Shown piece after piece: positions 1 to 8,631 of a stretch of DNA of 64,000 nucleotides. How positions within the stretch are numbered: the stretch's first letter is position 1; each line of letters begins with the position of its first letter. The notes beneath the pieces were generated by a model, which saw nothing but the letters and a program-made list of their open reading frames with translations, made no database searches and was not told where the DNA came from. Source of the DNA: Devosia sp. SL43 (lineage in GTDB: Bacteria > Pseudomonadota > Alphaproteobacteria > Rhizobiales > Devosiaceae); the NCBI RefSeq assembly GCF_021729885.1, contig NZ_CP063401.1:2093501-2157500 (forward strand), in the 5' to 3' direction. Both the position numbers and the translations under genes were made by a program.

Positions 1-50
1 AACCGTCCGAGGCTGGGCGATCCTTCCATCTTATGGTTAACGAATGCTTG

Positions 51-503
51 CTAGCCGATGGCTTCCACCTTGAGCACGGCGCCTTCGCTGCCAATGATGC
101 GCACGCGATGGCCCACCGGCAGATCGGCGCCCGAAACGCGCCACACCGTGTCGCCCAGCACCACCCGCCCAAAGCCCTGGGCGATCGCCTGCTCGAGCAC
201 AGCTTCCTGGCCGATCATGTGGTCGGCCCGACGGTTGAGATAGGGGCGGTCCGTCGGCGTCGGGCGGCTACGGTTCCAGCGTACCCAGAGGGCGATCATC
301 AGCAGCGACAGCACGCCGAAGATCAGCCATTGCAGCGGCCAGCCGATGGGCCAGAACATGGCCGCAAGCCCGGTGATGATGCCGGAAATGCCCATCCAAA
401 GCAGAAATCCACCGGGCACCACCAGTTCGAGTCCCAGCAGGATCAGGCCCGCGACGATCCACGACCAATGCGCATTGGCGGCGACGAAATCAACGATCTG
501 CAT
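51..503 (-). CDS. NfeD-family membrane protein (short form)
   Basis: A 150-residue protein. The N-terminal half carries closely spaced hydrophobic segments (around residues 14-35 and 38-75, with LVVPGG between), and the C-terminal half is a small soluble beta-rich domain containing IGQEAVLEQAI and GHRVRI. This is the short NfeD architecture without the N-terminal ClpP-like protease of long NfeD. NfeD proteins are known to pair with SPFH/stomatin proteins in membrane quality control. Here the gene lies 9 bases after the SPFH gene on the same strand, so the two should be one operon. The length is normal for the short form. The exact substrate is unknown. Confidence 0.88.
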   Translation of the reverse strand: MQIVDFVAANAHWSWIVAGLILLGLELVVPGGFLLWMGISGIITGLAAMFWPIGWPLQWLIFGVLSLLMIALWVRWNRSRPTPTDRPYLNRRADHMIGQEAVLEQAIAQGFGRVVLGDTVWRVSGADLPVGHRVRIIGSEGAVLKVEAIG

Positions 504-512
504 GATCGGTCC

Positions 513-1505
513 CTACTGCGCCGAGCCGGCCGAAGGCGGCCGGCTGGGTCGGGCTGGTGCCGGTGCGGCGCCGCCGAAGGTTTCCTTGGCGATCTCGGCA
601 ATGCCGCCAATCGCCCCGATGACGCTGGCCGCTTCGATCGGCAGCATCAGCAGCTTCTGGTTGGGCGAGGTCGCGATGGCTTCGAGCGCCTTGATATAGT
701 TGTTGGCGACGAAATAGTTGATCGCCTGCACATTGCCCGATGCGATGGCGTCCGACACCACCTGCGTCGCCCTGGCTTCGGCTTCAGCGGAACGCTCGCG
801 CGCCTCGGCATCGCGGAACGCTGCCTCCTTGCGGCCCTCGGCCTCCAGCACCTGCGCCTGCTTGGCACCCTCCGCCTGCAGGATCGCCGACTGCCGCCGG
901 CCTTCCGCCTCGAGAATGGCGGCGCGCTTCTCGCGCTCGGCCTTCATCTGGCGGCCCATCGAATCCACCAGGTCCTTGGGCGGATCGATATCCTTGATCT
1001 CGATACGGGTGATCTTGATGCCCCAGGGCGATACCGCCGTATCGACGACGCGCAGCAGGCGTTCGTTGATCTCGTCGCGATGGCTCAACAGCTCATCGAG
1101 GTCCATCGAGCCCATGACCGTACGGATATTGGTCATCGTCAGGTTGAGAATGGCGTTCTCAAGCCCCGAGATTTCGTAAGCCGCCGCCGCCGCATCGAGG
1201 ATCTGGTAGAACGTCACGCCATTGGCAGTGATCGAAGCGTTGTCGCGGGTGATCACCTCCTGGTGGGGCACGTCGAGCACCTGCTCCATGACGTTGATCT
1301 TCTTGCCGATGCCATCGATGAACGGCACGATCAGGTTGAGGCCGGGCTTGAGCGTCCGCGTATATTTGCCGAAGCGCTCGATCGTATAATTGTAGCCCTG
1401 CGGCACCGTCTTGGCGCCGGCGAACAGCACCAGCAGCGCCAGGATACCAAGGCCGATCAGCGTGATGCTGAGTCCGTCCAGGGCAAAGCCCTCAAACAAT
1501 TCCAT
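513..1505 (-). CDS. SPFH/band 7 (stomatin-like) protein
   Basis: A 330-residue protein with one N-terminal membrane anchor (about residues 8-28), then a band-7/SPFH domain with [15 protein letters not shown] and [18 protein letters not shown] long Ala/Glu/Arg-rich coiled coil follows, containing repeats such as [17 protein letters not shown], and the C-terminus is Pro/Ala-rich. This matches the bacterial stomatin (QmcA/paraslipin) family, which forms oligomeric membrane scaffolds. I chose the ATG at 1505 because GGGAG lies about eight bases before it; an in-frame upstream start at 1529 lacks this. The NfeD gene follows directly. Function beyond membrane-domain organisation is inferred. Confidence 0.92.
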   Translation of the reverse strand: MELFEGFALDGLSITLIGLGILALLVLFAGAKTVPQGYNYTIERFGKYTRTLKPGLNLIVPFIDGIGKKINVMEQVLDVPHQEVITRDNASITANGVTFYQILDAAAAAYEISGLENAILNLTMTNIRTVMGSMDLDELLSHRDEINERLLRVVDTAVSPWGIKITRIEIKDIDPPKDLVDSMGRQMKAEREKRAAILEAEGRRQSAILQAEGAKQAQVLEAEGRKEAAFRDAEARERSAEAEARATQVVSDAIASGNVQAINYFVANNYIKALEAIATSPNQKLLMLPIEAASVIGAIGGIAEIAKETFGGAAPAPARPSRPPSAGSAQ

Positions 1506-1636
1506 CGCTGATTCTCCCTTGCTCTTCATGGCGCGACCTTAGGGTCGAGCCAAAGTCTTCGCAACGGCGCACGGCGGAACGAAGGCGCGACAGCAACCGT
1601 TGAAACCGCAAGGATTGTCAGAGCAAAGAGCCCGTC

Positions 1637-3268
1637 ATGCCCGCTTCGCATCCCCGCAAAGCCGACACCCAGCTTGAGCAATACCGCTCCAAGCGCGACT
1701 TCACCAAGACCCAGGAGCCGTCTGGGGGACCGGCCAAGAGCGGCGGCAAAGGCTACCGCTTCGTGGTGCAGAAGCACGACGCCACCCGCCTGCACTATGA
1801 TTTCCGCATCGAACTCGATGGCGTGCTCAAAAGCTGGGCCGTGACCAAGGGGCCGTCCGACAACCCCGAGGACAAGCACCTTGCTGTGCGTGTCGAAGAC
1901 CACCCGCTCGACTATGGCAGCTTCGAAGGCACGATCCCCGAGGGCGAATATGGCGGTGGCACCGTCATGCTGTGGGACGAGGGCACCTGGGAGCCGATCG
2001 GCGACCCTCATGCCGCCCTCGAAGAGGGCGATCTCAAGATGCGGATCAAGGGGCGCCGCATGAAGGGCGAATGGGTGCTGGTCCACATGAAGGGCCGCGA
2101 CAGCAAGCGCAAATCCGGACCCGATCGCGAGAACTGGCTATTGATCAAGCACGGGGACGATTATGCCAGAGACAACGAACCGCTGACCGAGCGCTTCACC
2201 AGGTCGGTCTCGACAGGCCGTGACCTGGACGGCATCGCCAAGGGCCTCAAGTCGCGCAAGGCCAGCAAGACACCCAGGACGGCCGTCTGGCACGCCAGGG
2301 CCCATGAAACGCAGCCGAACAAGCGGACCCAGCCGAGCGATGGCAAACCGCTCTATGCCGAATCCGGCATCAACGCCGCGGAGGCCGCCGGCATAAAACT
2401 CACCAGCCCCGACCGCGTGGTGTTTCCCGGCCAGGGCGTCACCAAAGCCGACCTCGTTGCCTACTATGCCGCCGTCGCCGAACGCATGCTGCCCTATATT
2501 GAGCAGCGACCGCTGAGCCTGCTGCGCTGCCCGCAGGGCCGCACCAAATATTGCTTCTTCCAGAAGCACGATACCGGCGGGTTTCCCGACGCCATGAAGA
2601 CCGTGCAGATCGCCGAAAAGGATGGCGACGAGGAGAGCTATTTCTACATCGATGACGTGGCTGGCCTGATCGCCGGCACCCAGATGAACGTGCTCGAATG
2701 GCATCTGTGGGGTTCGCGCATCAAGGATGTCGAAAAGCCCGAGCGCATCATTTTCGATATCGATCCGGATGAAGGGCTGGGCTTCGAGCATGTTCGCTCG
2801 GCCGCCGTCGATATCCGTCAGGAACTCGAAGCCTGGGACCTCGAAAGCTATGCCCTGGTCAGCGGCGGCAAGGGTATCCACGTCATCGCCCCTCTTCGTC
2901 CGAGCACCGAGTGGCCCGAGGTAAAGACCTTCTGCAAGATGGTCGCCCAACGGCTGGCGGAGCAATATCCCGACCGTTTCACCGCCAATATCCGCAAGGC
3001 CCAGCGCAAGGGCAAATTGTTCATCGACTATCTGCGCAATGAGCGCGGGTCCACAGCTATCGCCCCCTGGTCGAGTCGCTCCCGCCAGGGCGCGCCGGCG
3101 GCGGTGCCGGTCACCTGGGACGAACTGGAGACGGTCACTTCAGCCAACCAGTTCACCCTGGCCGACGCCGCCGAACGGGCAAAAGGTCCCGACCCATGGA
3201 AGGACTACTTCGCGACCACGCAGTCGATCACTAAGGCGATGTTGAGCGCTGTGGAGAAGAAGCCCTAA
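1637..3268 (+). CDS. LigD-like protein: 3'-phosphoesterase plus polymerase, no ligase domain
   Basis: A 543-residue protein. Residues about 38-155 form the LigD phosphoesterase domain (KHDATRLHYDFRIEL, with H48, H53, D55 and a later H89), which trims 3' ends. A Lys/Arg-rich linker follows. Residues about 255-530 form the primase-like polymerase domain with metal-binding D374 and D376 in FDIDPDEG, SGGKGIHV, and a third acidic residue D464 in FIDYLRN. In the usual three-domain LigD a 300-residue ATP-dependent ligase with a KxDG lysine sits in or beside these modules. None is present here, and no Ku gene is in view. Likely role: end processing and gap filling in non-homologous end joining, with sealing by another ligase. 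Its stop overlaps that of modB by four bases. Confidence 0.9.
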   Translation: MPASHPRKADTQLEQYRSKRDFTKTQEPSGGPAKSGGKGYRFVVQKHDATRLHYDFRIELDGVLKSWAVTKGPSDNPEDKHLAVRVEDHPLDYGSFEGTIPEGEYGGGTVMLWDEGTWEPIGDPHAALEEGDLKMRIKGRRMKGEWVLVHMKGRDSKRKSGPDRENWLLIKHGDDYARDNEPLTERFTRSVSTGRDLDGIAKGLKSRKASKTPRTAVWHARAHETQPNKRTQPSDGKPLYAESGINAAEAAGIKLTSPDRVVFPGQGVTKADLVAYYAAVAERMLPYIEQRPLSLLRCPQGRTKYCFFQKHDTGGFPDAMKTVQIAEKDGDEESYFYIDDVAGLIAGTQMNVLEWHLWGSRIKDVEKPERIIFDIDPDEGLGFEHVRSAAVDIRQELEAWDLESYALVSGGKGIHVIAPLRPSTEWPEVKTFCKMVAQRLAEQYPDRFTANIRKAQRKGKLFIDYLRNERGSTAIAPWSSRSRQGAPAAVPVTWDELETVTSANQFTLADAAERAKGPDPWKDYFATTQSITKAMLSAVEKKP

Positions 3269-3945
3269 GGCATCGGCACATTCACCCGTCGATCGATCGT
3301 CAGCGTTATCGCGATCACCACGAAGGCGAACACCACCATGCCCAGCGCAATCACATGCGCCTCGCCCCATTGCAGTCGCTCGACATAGTCGTATAGCGCG
3401 ATGGCGACGACTTTGGTCTGGCCGGGAATATTGCCGCCGATCATCAGCACCACGCCGAACTCGCCCACCGTGTGGGCGAAAGTCATCACCGCGCCGGTGA
3501 TGTACCCGGGACGCGCCAGCGGCAGCGCCACGCGCCAGAACCGCTGCCAATTGCTGGCGCCGAGGCTCGACGCAACCTCCAGCGCATCCTCGCCGATGGC
3601 GCCGAACGCGTTACGCAATGGCTGCACCATGAACGGCAGCGAATAGAAGAACGAGCCGATGAGCAGGCCGGTGAAGGAAAAGGCCAGCGTCCGCCCGCCC
3701 CACATCCCCGCGATCCAGCCACCCGGCCCGTTGGGGCCAAGTGCGATCAAGAGGTAAAAGCCGAGCACCGTCGGCGGCAGCACCAGCGGCATGGCCACCA
3801 CTGCCCCCACCAATTCCCGATACCGGCTCCTGCTCCGCGCCAGCCACCAAGCCATCGGGGTACCGAGCAACAGCAGGATGAGTGTGTTGATCGCGGCCAA
3901 GGTCAGCGTCAGGCTGACCGGTGTCCAGATATCGGCAAAGCTCAT
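3265..3945 (-). CDS. modB: Molybdate ABC transporter permease ModB
   Basis: A 226-residue polytopic membrane protein with five or six hydrophobic segments. It has the family N-terminus (PVSLTLTLAAINTLILLLLG), LVLPPTVLGFYLLIALG, and the cytoplasmic EAA-type loop ASSLGASNWQRFWRVALPLA that contacts the ATPase. FAHTVGEFGVVLMIGGNIPG is typical of ModB. It forms the membrane channel for molybdate or tungstate import. modA lies 12 bases upstream. The next gene downstream is convergent, so the ATPase gene modC expected here is missing and must be supplied from elsewhere if the transporter works. Confidence 0.92.
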   Translation of the reverse strand: MSFADIWTPVSLTLTLAAINTLILLLLGTPMAWWLARSRSRYRELVGAVVAMPLVLPPTVLGFYLLIALGPNGPGGWIAGMWGGRTLAFSFTGLLIGSFFYSLPFMVQPLRNAFGAIGEDALEVASSLGASNWQRFWRVALPLARPGYITGAVMTFAHTVGEFGVVLMIGGNIPGQTKVVAIALYDYVERLQWGEAHVIALGMVVFAFVVIAITLTIDRRVNVPMP

Positions 3946-3957
3946 CCCGCGATCCGT

Positions 3958-4689
3958 TTAGTCGACGACGTAGCCCGACGCTTCTATCACAGCCACCGCT
4001 TCGTCGCTCTTGAGGAAATCGATGAAGGCGGTGGCCGCCGGATTAGCCTCGCCTGTCTTGAGCAACACCGCATCCTGGCGGATGGGTTCATAGAGATCAT
4101 CAGGCACCAGCCAGACGCCCGACTTGCCGATCACCTGGCTGGCCGCGACAAAACCGAGTTCGGCATTGCCACTCTCGGTGAACTGCAGCGTCTGAGTGAT
4201 GTTCTCGCCGGTCACCAGCTTGGGCGTGATGGTCTCGGTCAGGCCAAGAGCTTCGATAGCTTCCTGTGCCGCACGGCCATAGGGCGCTGTCTCCGGGTCG
4301 GCGATGGCGATCTTGTCGAAGTCACCGGCTTCCAGAACGGCCTTGCCATCGGTCAGGTCGAGCGACGTGCTGTAGAGCGCCAGCGATCCGATGGCATAGG
4401 TGAAGACCGTGCCCTCGACGCCGAACCCGTCTGTAACCGCCTGAGCCGGACGCTTGTCGTCGGCCGACAGGAACACTTCGAACGGCGCCGCGTGCGTCAC
4501 CTGCGCATAGAGCGCACCGGTGGCGCCGAAGCTGTAGATCACATCATGCCCGGTGGCCGCCTTGAACAGCGGCGCCAGTTTTTCCGCTACCTTGGTGAAG
4601 TTGGCGGCGACCGCGACATTGACGGTTTCGCCATGAGCGGCACCGCCTGCCATCACGCAGACGACCACACCGAGCCACAGGCGTTGCAT
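3958..4689 (-). CDS. modA: Molybdate-binding periplasmic protein ModA
   Basis: A 243-residue protein with a cleavable signal peptide (residues 1-20, ending GGAAHG). The mature start is ETVNVAVAANF, typical of ModA, followed by GHDVIYSFGATGALYAQ and FEVFLSADDKRP, which contribute serine and backbone ligands to the oxyanion pocket. A later IADPETAPYGRAAQEA is also characteristic. It captures molybdate in the periplasm for ModB. It starts only six bases after the eda stop, with no clear ribosome site of its own, which suggests translational coupling to eda. Confidence 0.93.
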   Translation of the reverse strand: MQRLWLGVVVCVMAGGAAHGETVNVAVAANFTKVAEKLAPLFKAATGHDVIYSFGATGALYAQVTHAAPFEVFLSADDKRPAQAVTDGFGVEGTVFTYAIGSLALYSTSLDLTDGKAVLEAGDFDKIAIADPETAPYGRAAQEAIEALGLTETITPKLVTGENITQTLQFTESGNAELGFVAASQVIGKSGVWLVPDDLYEPIRQDAVLLKTGEANPAATAFIDFLKSDEAVAVIEASGYVVD

Positions 4690-4695
4690 AATTGG

Positions 4696-5331
4696 CTAGC
4701 CGCGCAGCTGGCTGGCTTCGCGGGCCAGCGTCTCGATACGCGCCCAGTCGCCCGACGCCAGCGCATCAGCTGGCATGATCCACGAGCCGCCCACGCAGAT
4801 GACGTTGGAGAGCCCCAGATAGACCTTGGCCTTGGCGGGATCGATGCCACCTGTCGGGCAGAAAGTGATGTCAGGCAGGGGCGAGGCAAATGCCTTGAGC
4901 ACCGGCGCGCCACCATTGGCTTCGGCGGGGAAGAACTTGAGGAACCCATAGCCGCGCTCGGCCGCCGTCATCGCCTCGCTCGGCGTCGCGATTCCGGGTA
5001 GCAGCGGAATGCCGATATCGTCGGCCGCATCAAGAATACGTGGCGAAATGCCCGGCGACACCATGAACCGGCAGCCGGCATCAACCGACTGCTTCATGTG
5101 CAGCGCATTGCGCACCGTGCCCGAGCCGACGATGGCTCCGGTTACCTTGCCCATCTCTTCCATGACCTTGAGCGCATTGGGCGTGCGCAATGTCACTTCG
5201 AGGATCGGCAGTCCGCCTGCCACAAGAGCCTCGGCCAGCGGCCGTGCCTGCGAAACGTCGTCGAGGATGATCACCGGGACGACCGGGGCCAGCGACAGGA
5301 TGGAACGGATGGCGGCGGTATCTTGCGGCAT
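4696..5331 (-). CDS. eda: KDPG / KHG aldolase
   Basis: A 211-residue class I aldolase of the Entner-Doudoroff pathway, splitting 2-keto-3-deoxy-6-phosphogluconate into pyruvate and glyceraldehyde 3-phosphate. Seen are the catalytic glutamate in GLPILEVTLRTPNAL, FMVSPGISP, and the Schiff-base lysine in GFLKFFPAEANGG, followed by CPTGGIDPAKAKVYL. The ATG at 5331 is chosen because GAGG lies six bases upstream; a longer reading begins with TTG at 5361 and lacks such a site. It heads an eda-modA-modB run, an unexpected partner set since eda usually sits with edd or zwf/pgl. No edd is in view. Confidence 0.92.
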   Translation of the reverse strand: MPQDTAAIRSILSLAPVVPVIILDDVSQARPLAEALVAGGLPILEVTLRTPNALKVMEEMGKVTGAIVGSGTVRNALHMKQSVDAGCRFMVSPGISPRILDAADDIGIPLLPGIATPSEAMTAAERGYGFLKFFPAEANGGAPVLKAFASPLPDITFCPTGGIDPAKAKVYLGLSNVICVGGSWIMPADALASGDWARIETLAREASQLRG

Positions 5332-5455
5332 GATCGGCCTCGTCTGGGATGTGCTGGGCAAGCGTTAGGTCGGAGGTAAAATTACCGCAACCCCGTTCAT
5401 TGAAAAGCCGGCAAAAAATCCCTAGGTTCCGGCTCGACTTCGGGAGGAGACGTCA

Positions 5456-6523
5456 ATGGTGCAGACGATCAACGCGACAACGCCCCTCGAACAGGCGCGC
5501 GCCATCCTCGCCGAGCACTTCGACCTCAAATTTTCCAAGGCCGTCGAGCGCGCCACCGAAAAGGTATTTGACCGCGTCCGCGACAAGATTCCCGCGATCG
5601 AATGGCCTTTCTATGCCCCGCTGATCTTCGAAATCAACCGGCTCAAGAAGGAGAAGGACGCGGTCATCCTGGCGCACAATTACCAGACGCCGCAAATCTA
5701 TCACGGCGTCGCCGATATCGTCGGCGACAGCCTGCAGCTCGCCATCGAGGCCACCAAGGTCAAGCAGCAGGTGATCGTGCAGTGCGGCGTGCACTTCATG
5801 GCCGAGACGTCAAAGCTGCTCAACCCCGACAAGACCGTGCTGATCCCCGACAGCCGCGCCGGCTGCTCGCTCGCCGAAAGCATCACCGCCGACGACGTGC
5901 TGATGATGAAGGCGAAATATCCGGGTGTGCCTGTGGTGACCTACGTCAACACCTCGGCAGCGGTGAAGGCCGTAACCGATGTGTGCTGCACCTCGTCCAA
6001 TGCGCTCGACATCGTCAACCGCGTCGATGGCGACACCGTCATCATGATTCCCGACCAGTACCTGGCCGCCAATACTGCGAAAAAGACCGCCAAGAAGGTC
6101 ATCACCTGGGCCGGCGCCTGCGAAGTGCACGAGACCTTCACCGCCGAAGACATTTCCGAACTGCGCCACGCCTATCCGACGGCCAAGATCATCGCCCACC
6201 CCGAATGCCCGCCCGAGGTGATCGACGCCGTGGATTTTGCCGGCTCGACCGCCGCCATGATCGACTGGGTCAAGACCAACAAACCGCCCCGCGTGGTCAT
6301 GGTCACCGAGTGCTCGATGTCGGACAACGTCGCGTCTGAAACCACCGGCGTCGATTTCCTGCGCGGCTGCAACATCTGCCCGCATATGAAGCGCATCAAC
6401 CTCGAAAACGTGCTGTGGAGCCTCCACACTATGACCGAGGAAGTGGTTGTCGACCCCGCCATCATTCCCGCGGCCCGCCTGGCTGTGGAACGCATGATCG
6501 AGATGAGCCGGAAGGGCGACTAG
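5456..6523 (+). CDS. nadA: Quinolinate synthase NadA
   Basis: A 355-residue enzyme condensing iminoaspartate with dihydroxyacetone phosphate to make quinolinate, the first committed steps of NAD synthesis together with NadB. Motifs seen: [64 protein letters not shown] and [16 protein letters not shown]. The conserved cysteines needed for the oxygen-sensitive [4Fe-4S] cluster are present. A strong ribosome site (GGGAGGAG) precedes the ATG. The pair nadA-nadB is split by a convergent small gene whose stop overlaps that of nadA by four bases. nadC is not in the immediate neighbourhood. Confidence 0.97.
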   Translation: MVQTINATTPLEQARAILAEHFDLKFSKAVERATEKVFDRVRDKIPAIEWPFYAPLIFEINRLKKEKDAVILAHNYQTPQIYHGVADIVGDSLQLAIEATKVKQQVIVQCGVHFMAETSKLLNPDKTVLIPDSRAGCSLAESITADDVLMMKAKYPGVPVVTYVNTSAAVKAVTDVCCTSSNALDIVNRVDGDTVIMIPDQYLAANTAKKTAKKVITWAGACEVHETFTAEDISELRHAYPTAKIIAHPECPPEVIDAVDFAGSTAAMIDWVKTNKPPRVVMVTECSMSDNVASETTGVDFLRGCNICPHMKRINLENVLWSLHTMTEEVVVDPAIIPAARLAVERMIEMSRKGD

Positions 6524-6963
6524 CGGCCCAGGGCGTAGCGGCGATGGTAGGCGAGGTATTCGGGGCCGGGACGGAACGGGTCGTCTGGCAGGAGCACCGT
6601 CGTACGCAGTGCCGAGAGCAGTTCACCGTCGAGCAGTCCGGGCTGCGGCACGAGGATGCGGTAATCCGCCTCGATGGTAATCAGCCCATCGCGAAAGGGC
6701 CGCGCCAGCGTAGCGATCATCGGCAGATAATTGGCGATGGCCAGCGGCCCGCCTTGCTCCCGCGGCTGGATCGCCTCGACCTCCAGGTCGGGATGAAGGG
6801 TCATCACCGGCGGCAGGAAACGAGCGCCCGTCAGCGCGCAGCGATAGGCGTAGACCTGAAGCACCAGTCCATAGAGACTGGTATAGGCTTCGACCGTGTC
6901 GTCGGCCGCCGCAAAGCCGCGCTGGGCTTCCTCGCCCAAACCGTCATCATTGCCACCGACCAC
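6520..6963 (-). CDS. Small HNH-like protein, probably degenerate
   Basis: A 147-residue protein. I place the start at GTG 6963 because GGAGG sits exactly six bases upstream; longer readings run into nadB without support. The middle contains [10 protein letters not shown] and [15 protein letters not shown], then [21 protein letters not shown]. This layout recalls HNH endonuclease domains of the CxxTG...(A)HI...GLI type. The expected catalytic histidines (in an AHI-like and an LH-like position) are not seen, so nuclease activity is doubtful. The gene is divergent from nadB by 67 bases and convergent with nadA. The family call is tentative and the function is unknown. Confidence 0.6.
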   Translation of the reverse strand: MVGGNDDGLGEEAQRGFAAADDTVEAYTSLYGLVLQVYAYRCALTGARFLPPVMTLHPDLEVEAIQPREQGGPLAIANYLPMIATLARPFRDGLITIEADYRILVPQPGLLDGELLSALRTTVLLPDDPFRPGPEYLAYHRRYALGR

Positions 6964-7030
6964 AGGCGTCCTCCACGCTCCTGGCCGGACCATACGTAGT
7001 TGTACAGACCTTGAACAGCGGGGCCGCGCC

Positions 7031-8620
7031 GTGACCACCTTCGACAACACCCTCAATGCCGATGGCGCCCTGATCGTGGGGGCGGGGCTGGCTGGATTGT
7101 TCACAGCCCTCAAGCTCGCGCCACGTCCAGTGACGGTGCTGTCGCCCAAACCCTTGGGCACGGGCGCTTCCTCCGCCTGGGCCCAGGGCGGCGTCGCAGC
7201 CGCCGTCGGCAAGGGCGACAGCAGTCATGCCCATGCCGTCGATACCGAAATGGCCGGCGCCGGCATTGTCGATCACGGCACGGCCGAAAGCGTCACCGCT
7301 GAAGCTGCTGCCCGCATCGAGGATCTGGCGCGGTGGGGCACGCCCTTTGATCGCGACGATTTCGGCAATTACGAACTGGGCAAGGAGGCAGCCCATTCGG
7401 CCAACCGCATCGTCAAGGTCGAGGGCGATCGGGCTGGCTGGGCCATCATGCAGGCCATTATCGCCGAAGTCCGCCGCACACCCTCGATCCGCGTCGTGGA
7501 GGGCATCACCGCACTCAGCCTCGCCCGTGACAATGGCCGCATCGTCGGCGTCTTCTGCCGCAAGCTGGGCGATCGCTATTCCGAACCGGTCTTCATCCGC
7601 GCCCGCGCCACGGTGCTGGCAGCTGGCGGGCTGGGCGGACTCTACGCCGTCACCACCAATCCGCCGGGCGTGCGCGGCCACGCCATGGGCATGGCGGCGC
7701 GGGCCGGTGCGCTAATCGCCGACGCCGAGTTCGTGCAGTTCCACCCCACTGCCATCGCCACCGGCGCGGACCCCGCGCCGCTCGCCACCGAAGCGCTACG
7801 CGGCGAGGGCGCTATACTGGTCAACGACCTGGGCGAGCGCTTCATGCCAGCCATCCACCCCGATGCCGAATTGGCGCCGCGCGACGTGGTTGCCCGGGCC
7901 AATTTCCGCCAGATCCAGTCCGGCCGGAAGGTCTTTCTCGACACGCGGAAAGTGCTGGGCGAGACCATCCTCACCCGCTTCCCCACGGTCGCCAAATACT
8001 GCCTTGATGCTGGTATCGACCCTGTCGCCGGCATGATCCCGGTCACCCCGGCCGCGCATTTCCACATGGGCGGCGTCAAGGTCGACGAACGCGGTCGATC
8101 CTCCCTGCCCGGTCTCTGGGTCTGCGGCGAGGCCAGTTGCACGGGCCTGCATGGCGCCAACCGCCTGGCCTCCAACTCTCTGCTCGAAGCCACCGTCTAT
8201 GGCGCGCGTATTGCCGAGGATATCGGCGGGCTCGAACCTGCGCGCGACCTTCTGCCGTTCAAGGGCATCGAGTGGAACGAGGCCGAGGGTGAGAGGGCCG
8301 AACAGGTGCTCCGCGACCTGCCCGCAGTGCAGAATCTGCGCCGCATCATGACAGACCTGGTGGGCGTCGAGCGCAATGCGGACGGTCTTAAGCAGGCCCT
8401 GCGCCAGATCGCCGTGCTCGAAACCCATGCCGAGCACGTCACCAGCGCCTATCTCAACATGACCACTTCGGCCACATTGGTCGCCGCTGCCGCGCTCAAG
8501 CGCACCGAAAGCCGCGGAGGCCACTTCCGCACCGACTATCCGCAGACCGACGACAAGAACTGGGAGCACCACACCACGATGACGCTGGAAGAGGCGCTGG
8601 CCATCCGCAGCGGCGCGTAG
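7031..8620 (+). CDS. nadB: L-aspartate oxidase NadB
   Basis: A 529-residue flavoprotein oxidising L-aspartate to iminoaspartate for NadA. Near the N-terminus is the FAD-binding dinucleotide fold (LIVGAGLAGLFTALKL), then GASSAWAQGGVAAAVG, the fumarate-reductase-like EFVQFHPTAIA, a TEALRGEGAILVN segment, HFHMGGVKVDERGRSSLPGL and NRLASNSLLEATVYG. The C-terminal helical domain is complete. The start is taken as GTG 7031, immediately before the conserved fold; an in-frame ATG 135 bases upstream would overlap the divergent HNH-like gene. The ribosome site is weak. Together with nadA it forms the de novo NAD module. Confidence 0.94.
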   Translation: MTTFDNTLNADGALIVGAGLAGLFTALKLAPRPVTVLSPKPLGTGASSAWAQGGVAAAVGKGDSSHAHAVDTEMAGAGIVDHGTAESVTAEAAARIEDLARWGTPFDRDDFGNYELGKEAAHSANRIVKVEGDRAGWAIMQAIIAEVRRTPSIRVVEGITALSLARDNGRIVGVFCRKLGDRYSEPVFIRARATVLAAGGLGGLYAVTTNPPGVRGHAMGMAARAGALIADAEFVQFHPTAIATGADPAPLATEALRGEGAILVNDLGERFMPAIHPDAELAPRDVVARANFRQIQSGRKVFLDTRKVLGETILTRFPTVAKYCLDAGIDPVAGMIPVTPAAHFHMGGVKVDERGRSSLPGLWVCGEASCTGLHGANRLASNSLLEATVYGARIAEDIGGLEPARDLLPFKGIEWNEAEGERAEQVLRDLPAVQNLRRIMTDLVGVERNADGLKQALRQIAVLETHAEHVTSAYLNMTTSATLVAAAALKRTESRGGHFRTDYPQTDDKNWEHHTTMTLEEALAIRSGA

Positions 8621-8631
8621 CGTCGCCCGGA

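Noticed and set aside
33..1511. A long plus-strand open frame (492 codons) opposite the SPFH and NfeD genes
   Set aside because: It is antisense to two well-supported genes, His/Arg/Asp-rich in the way of a GC-rich shadow frame, and has no domain or ribosome site.
5406..5434. A possible riboswitch or attenuator ahead of nadA
   Set aside because: There is only a six-base stem (AGCCGG with CCGGCT) and a long loop. It does not resemble any NAD-related riboswitch that I know.
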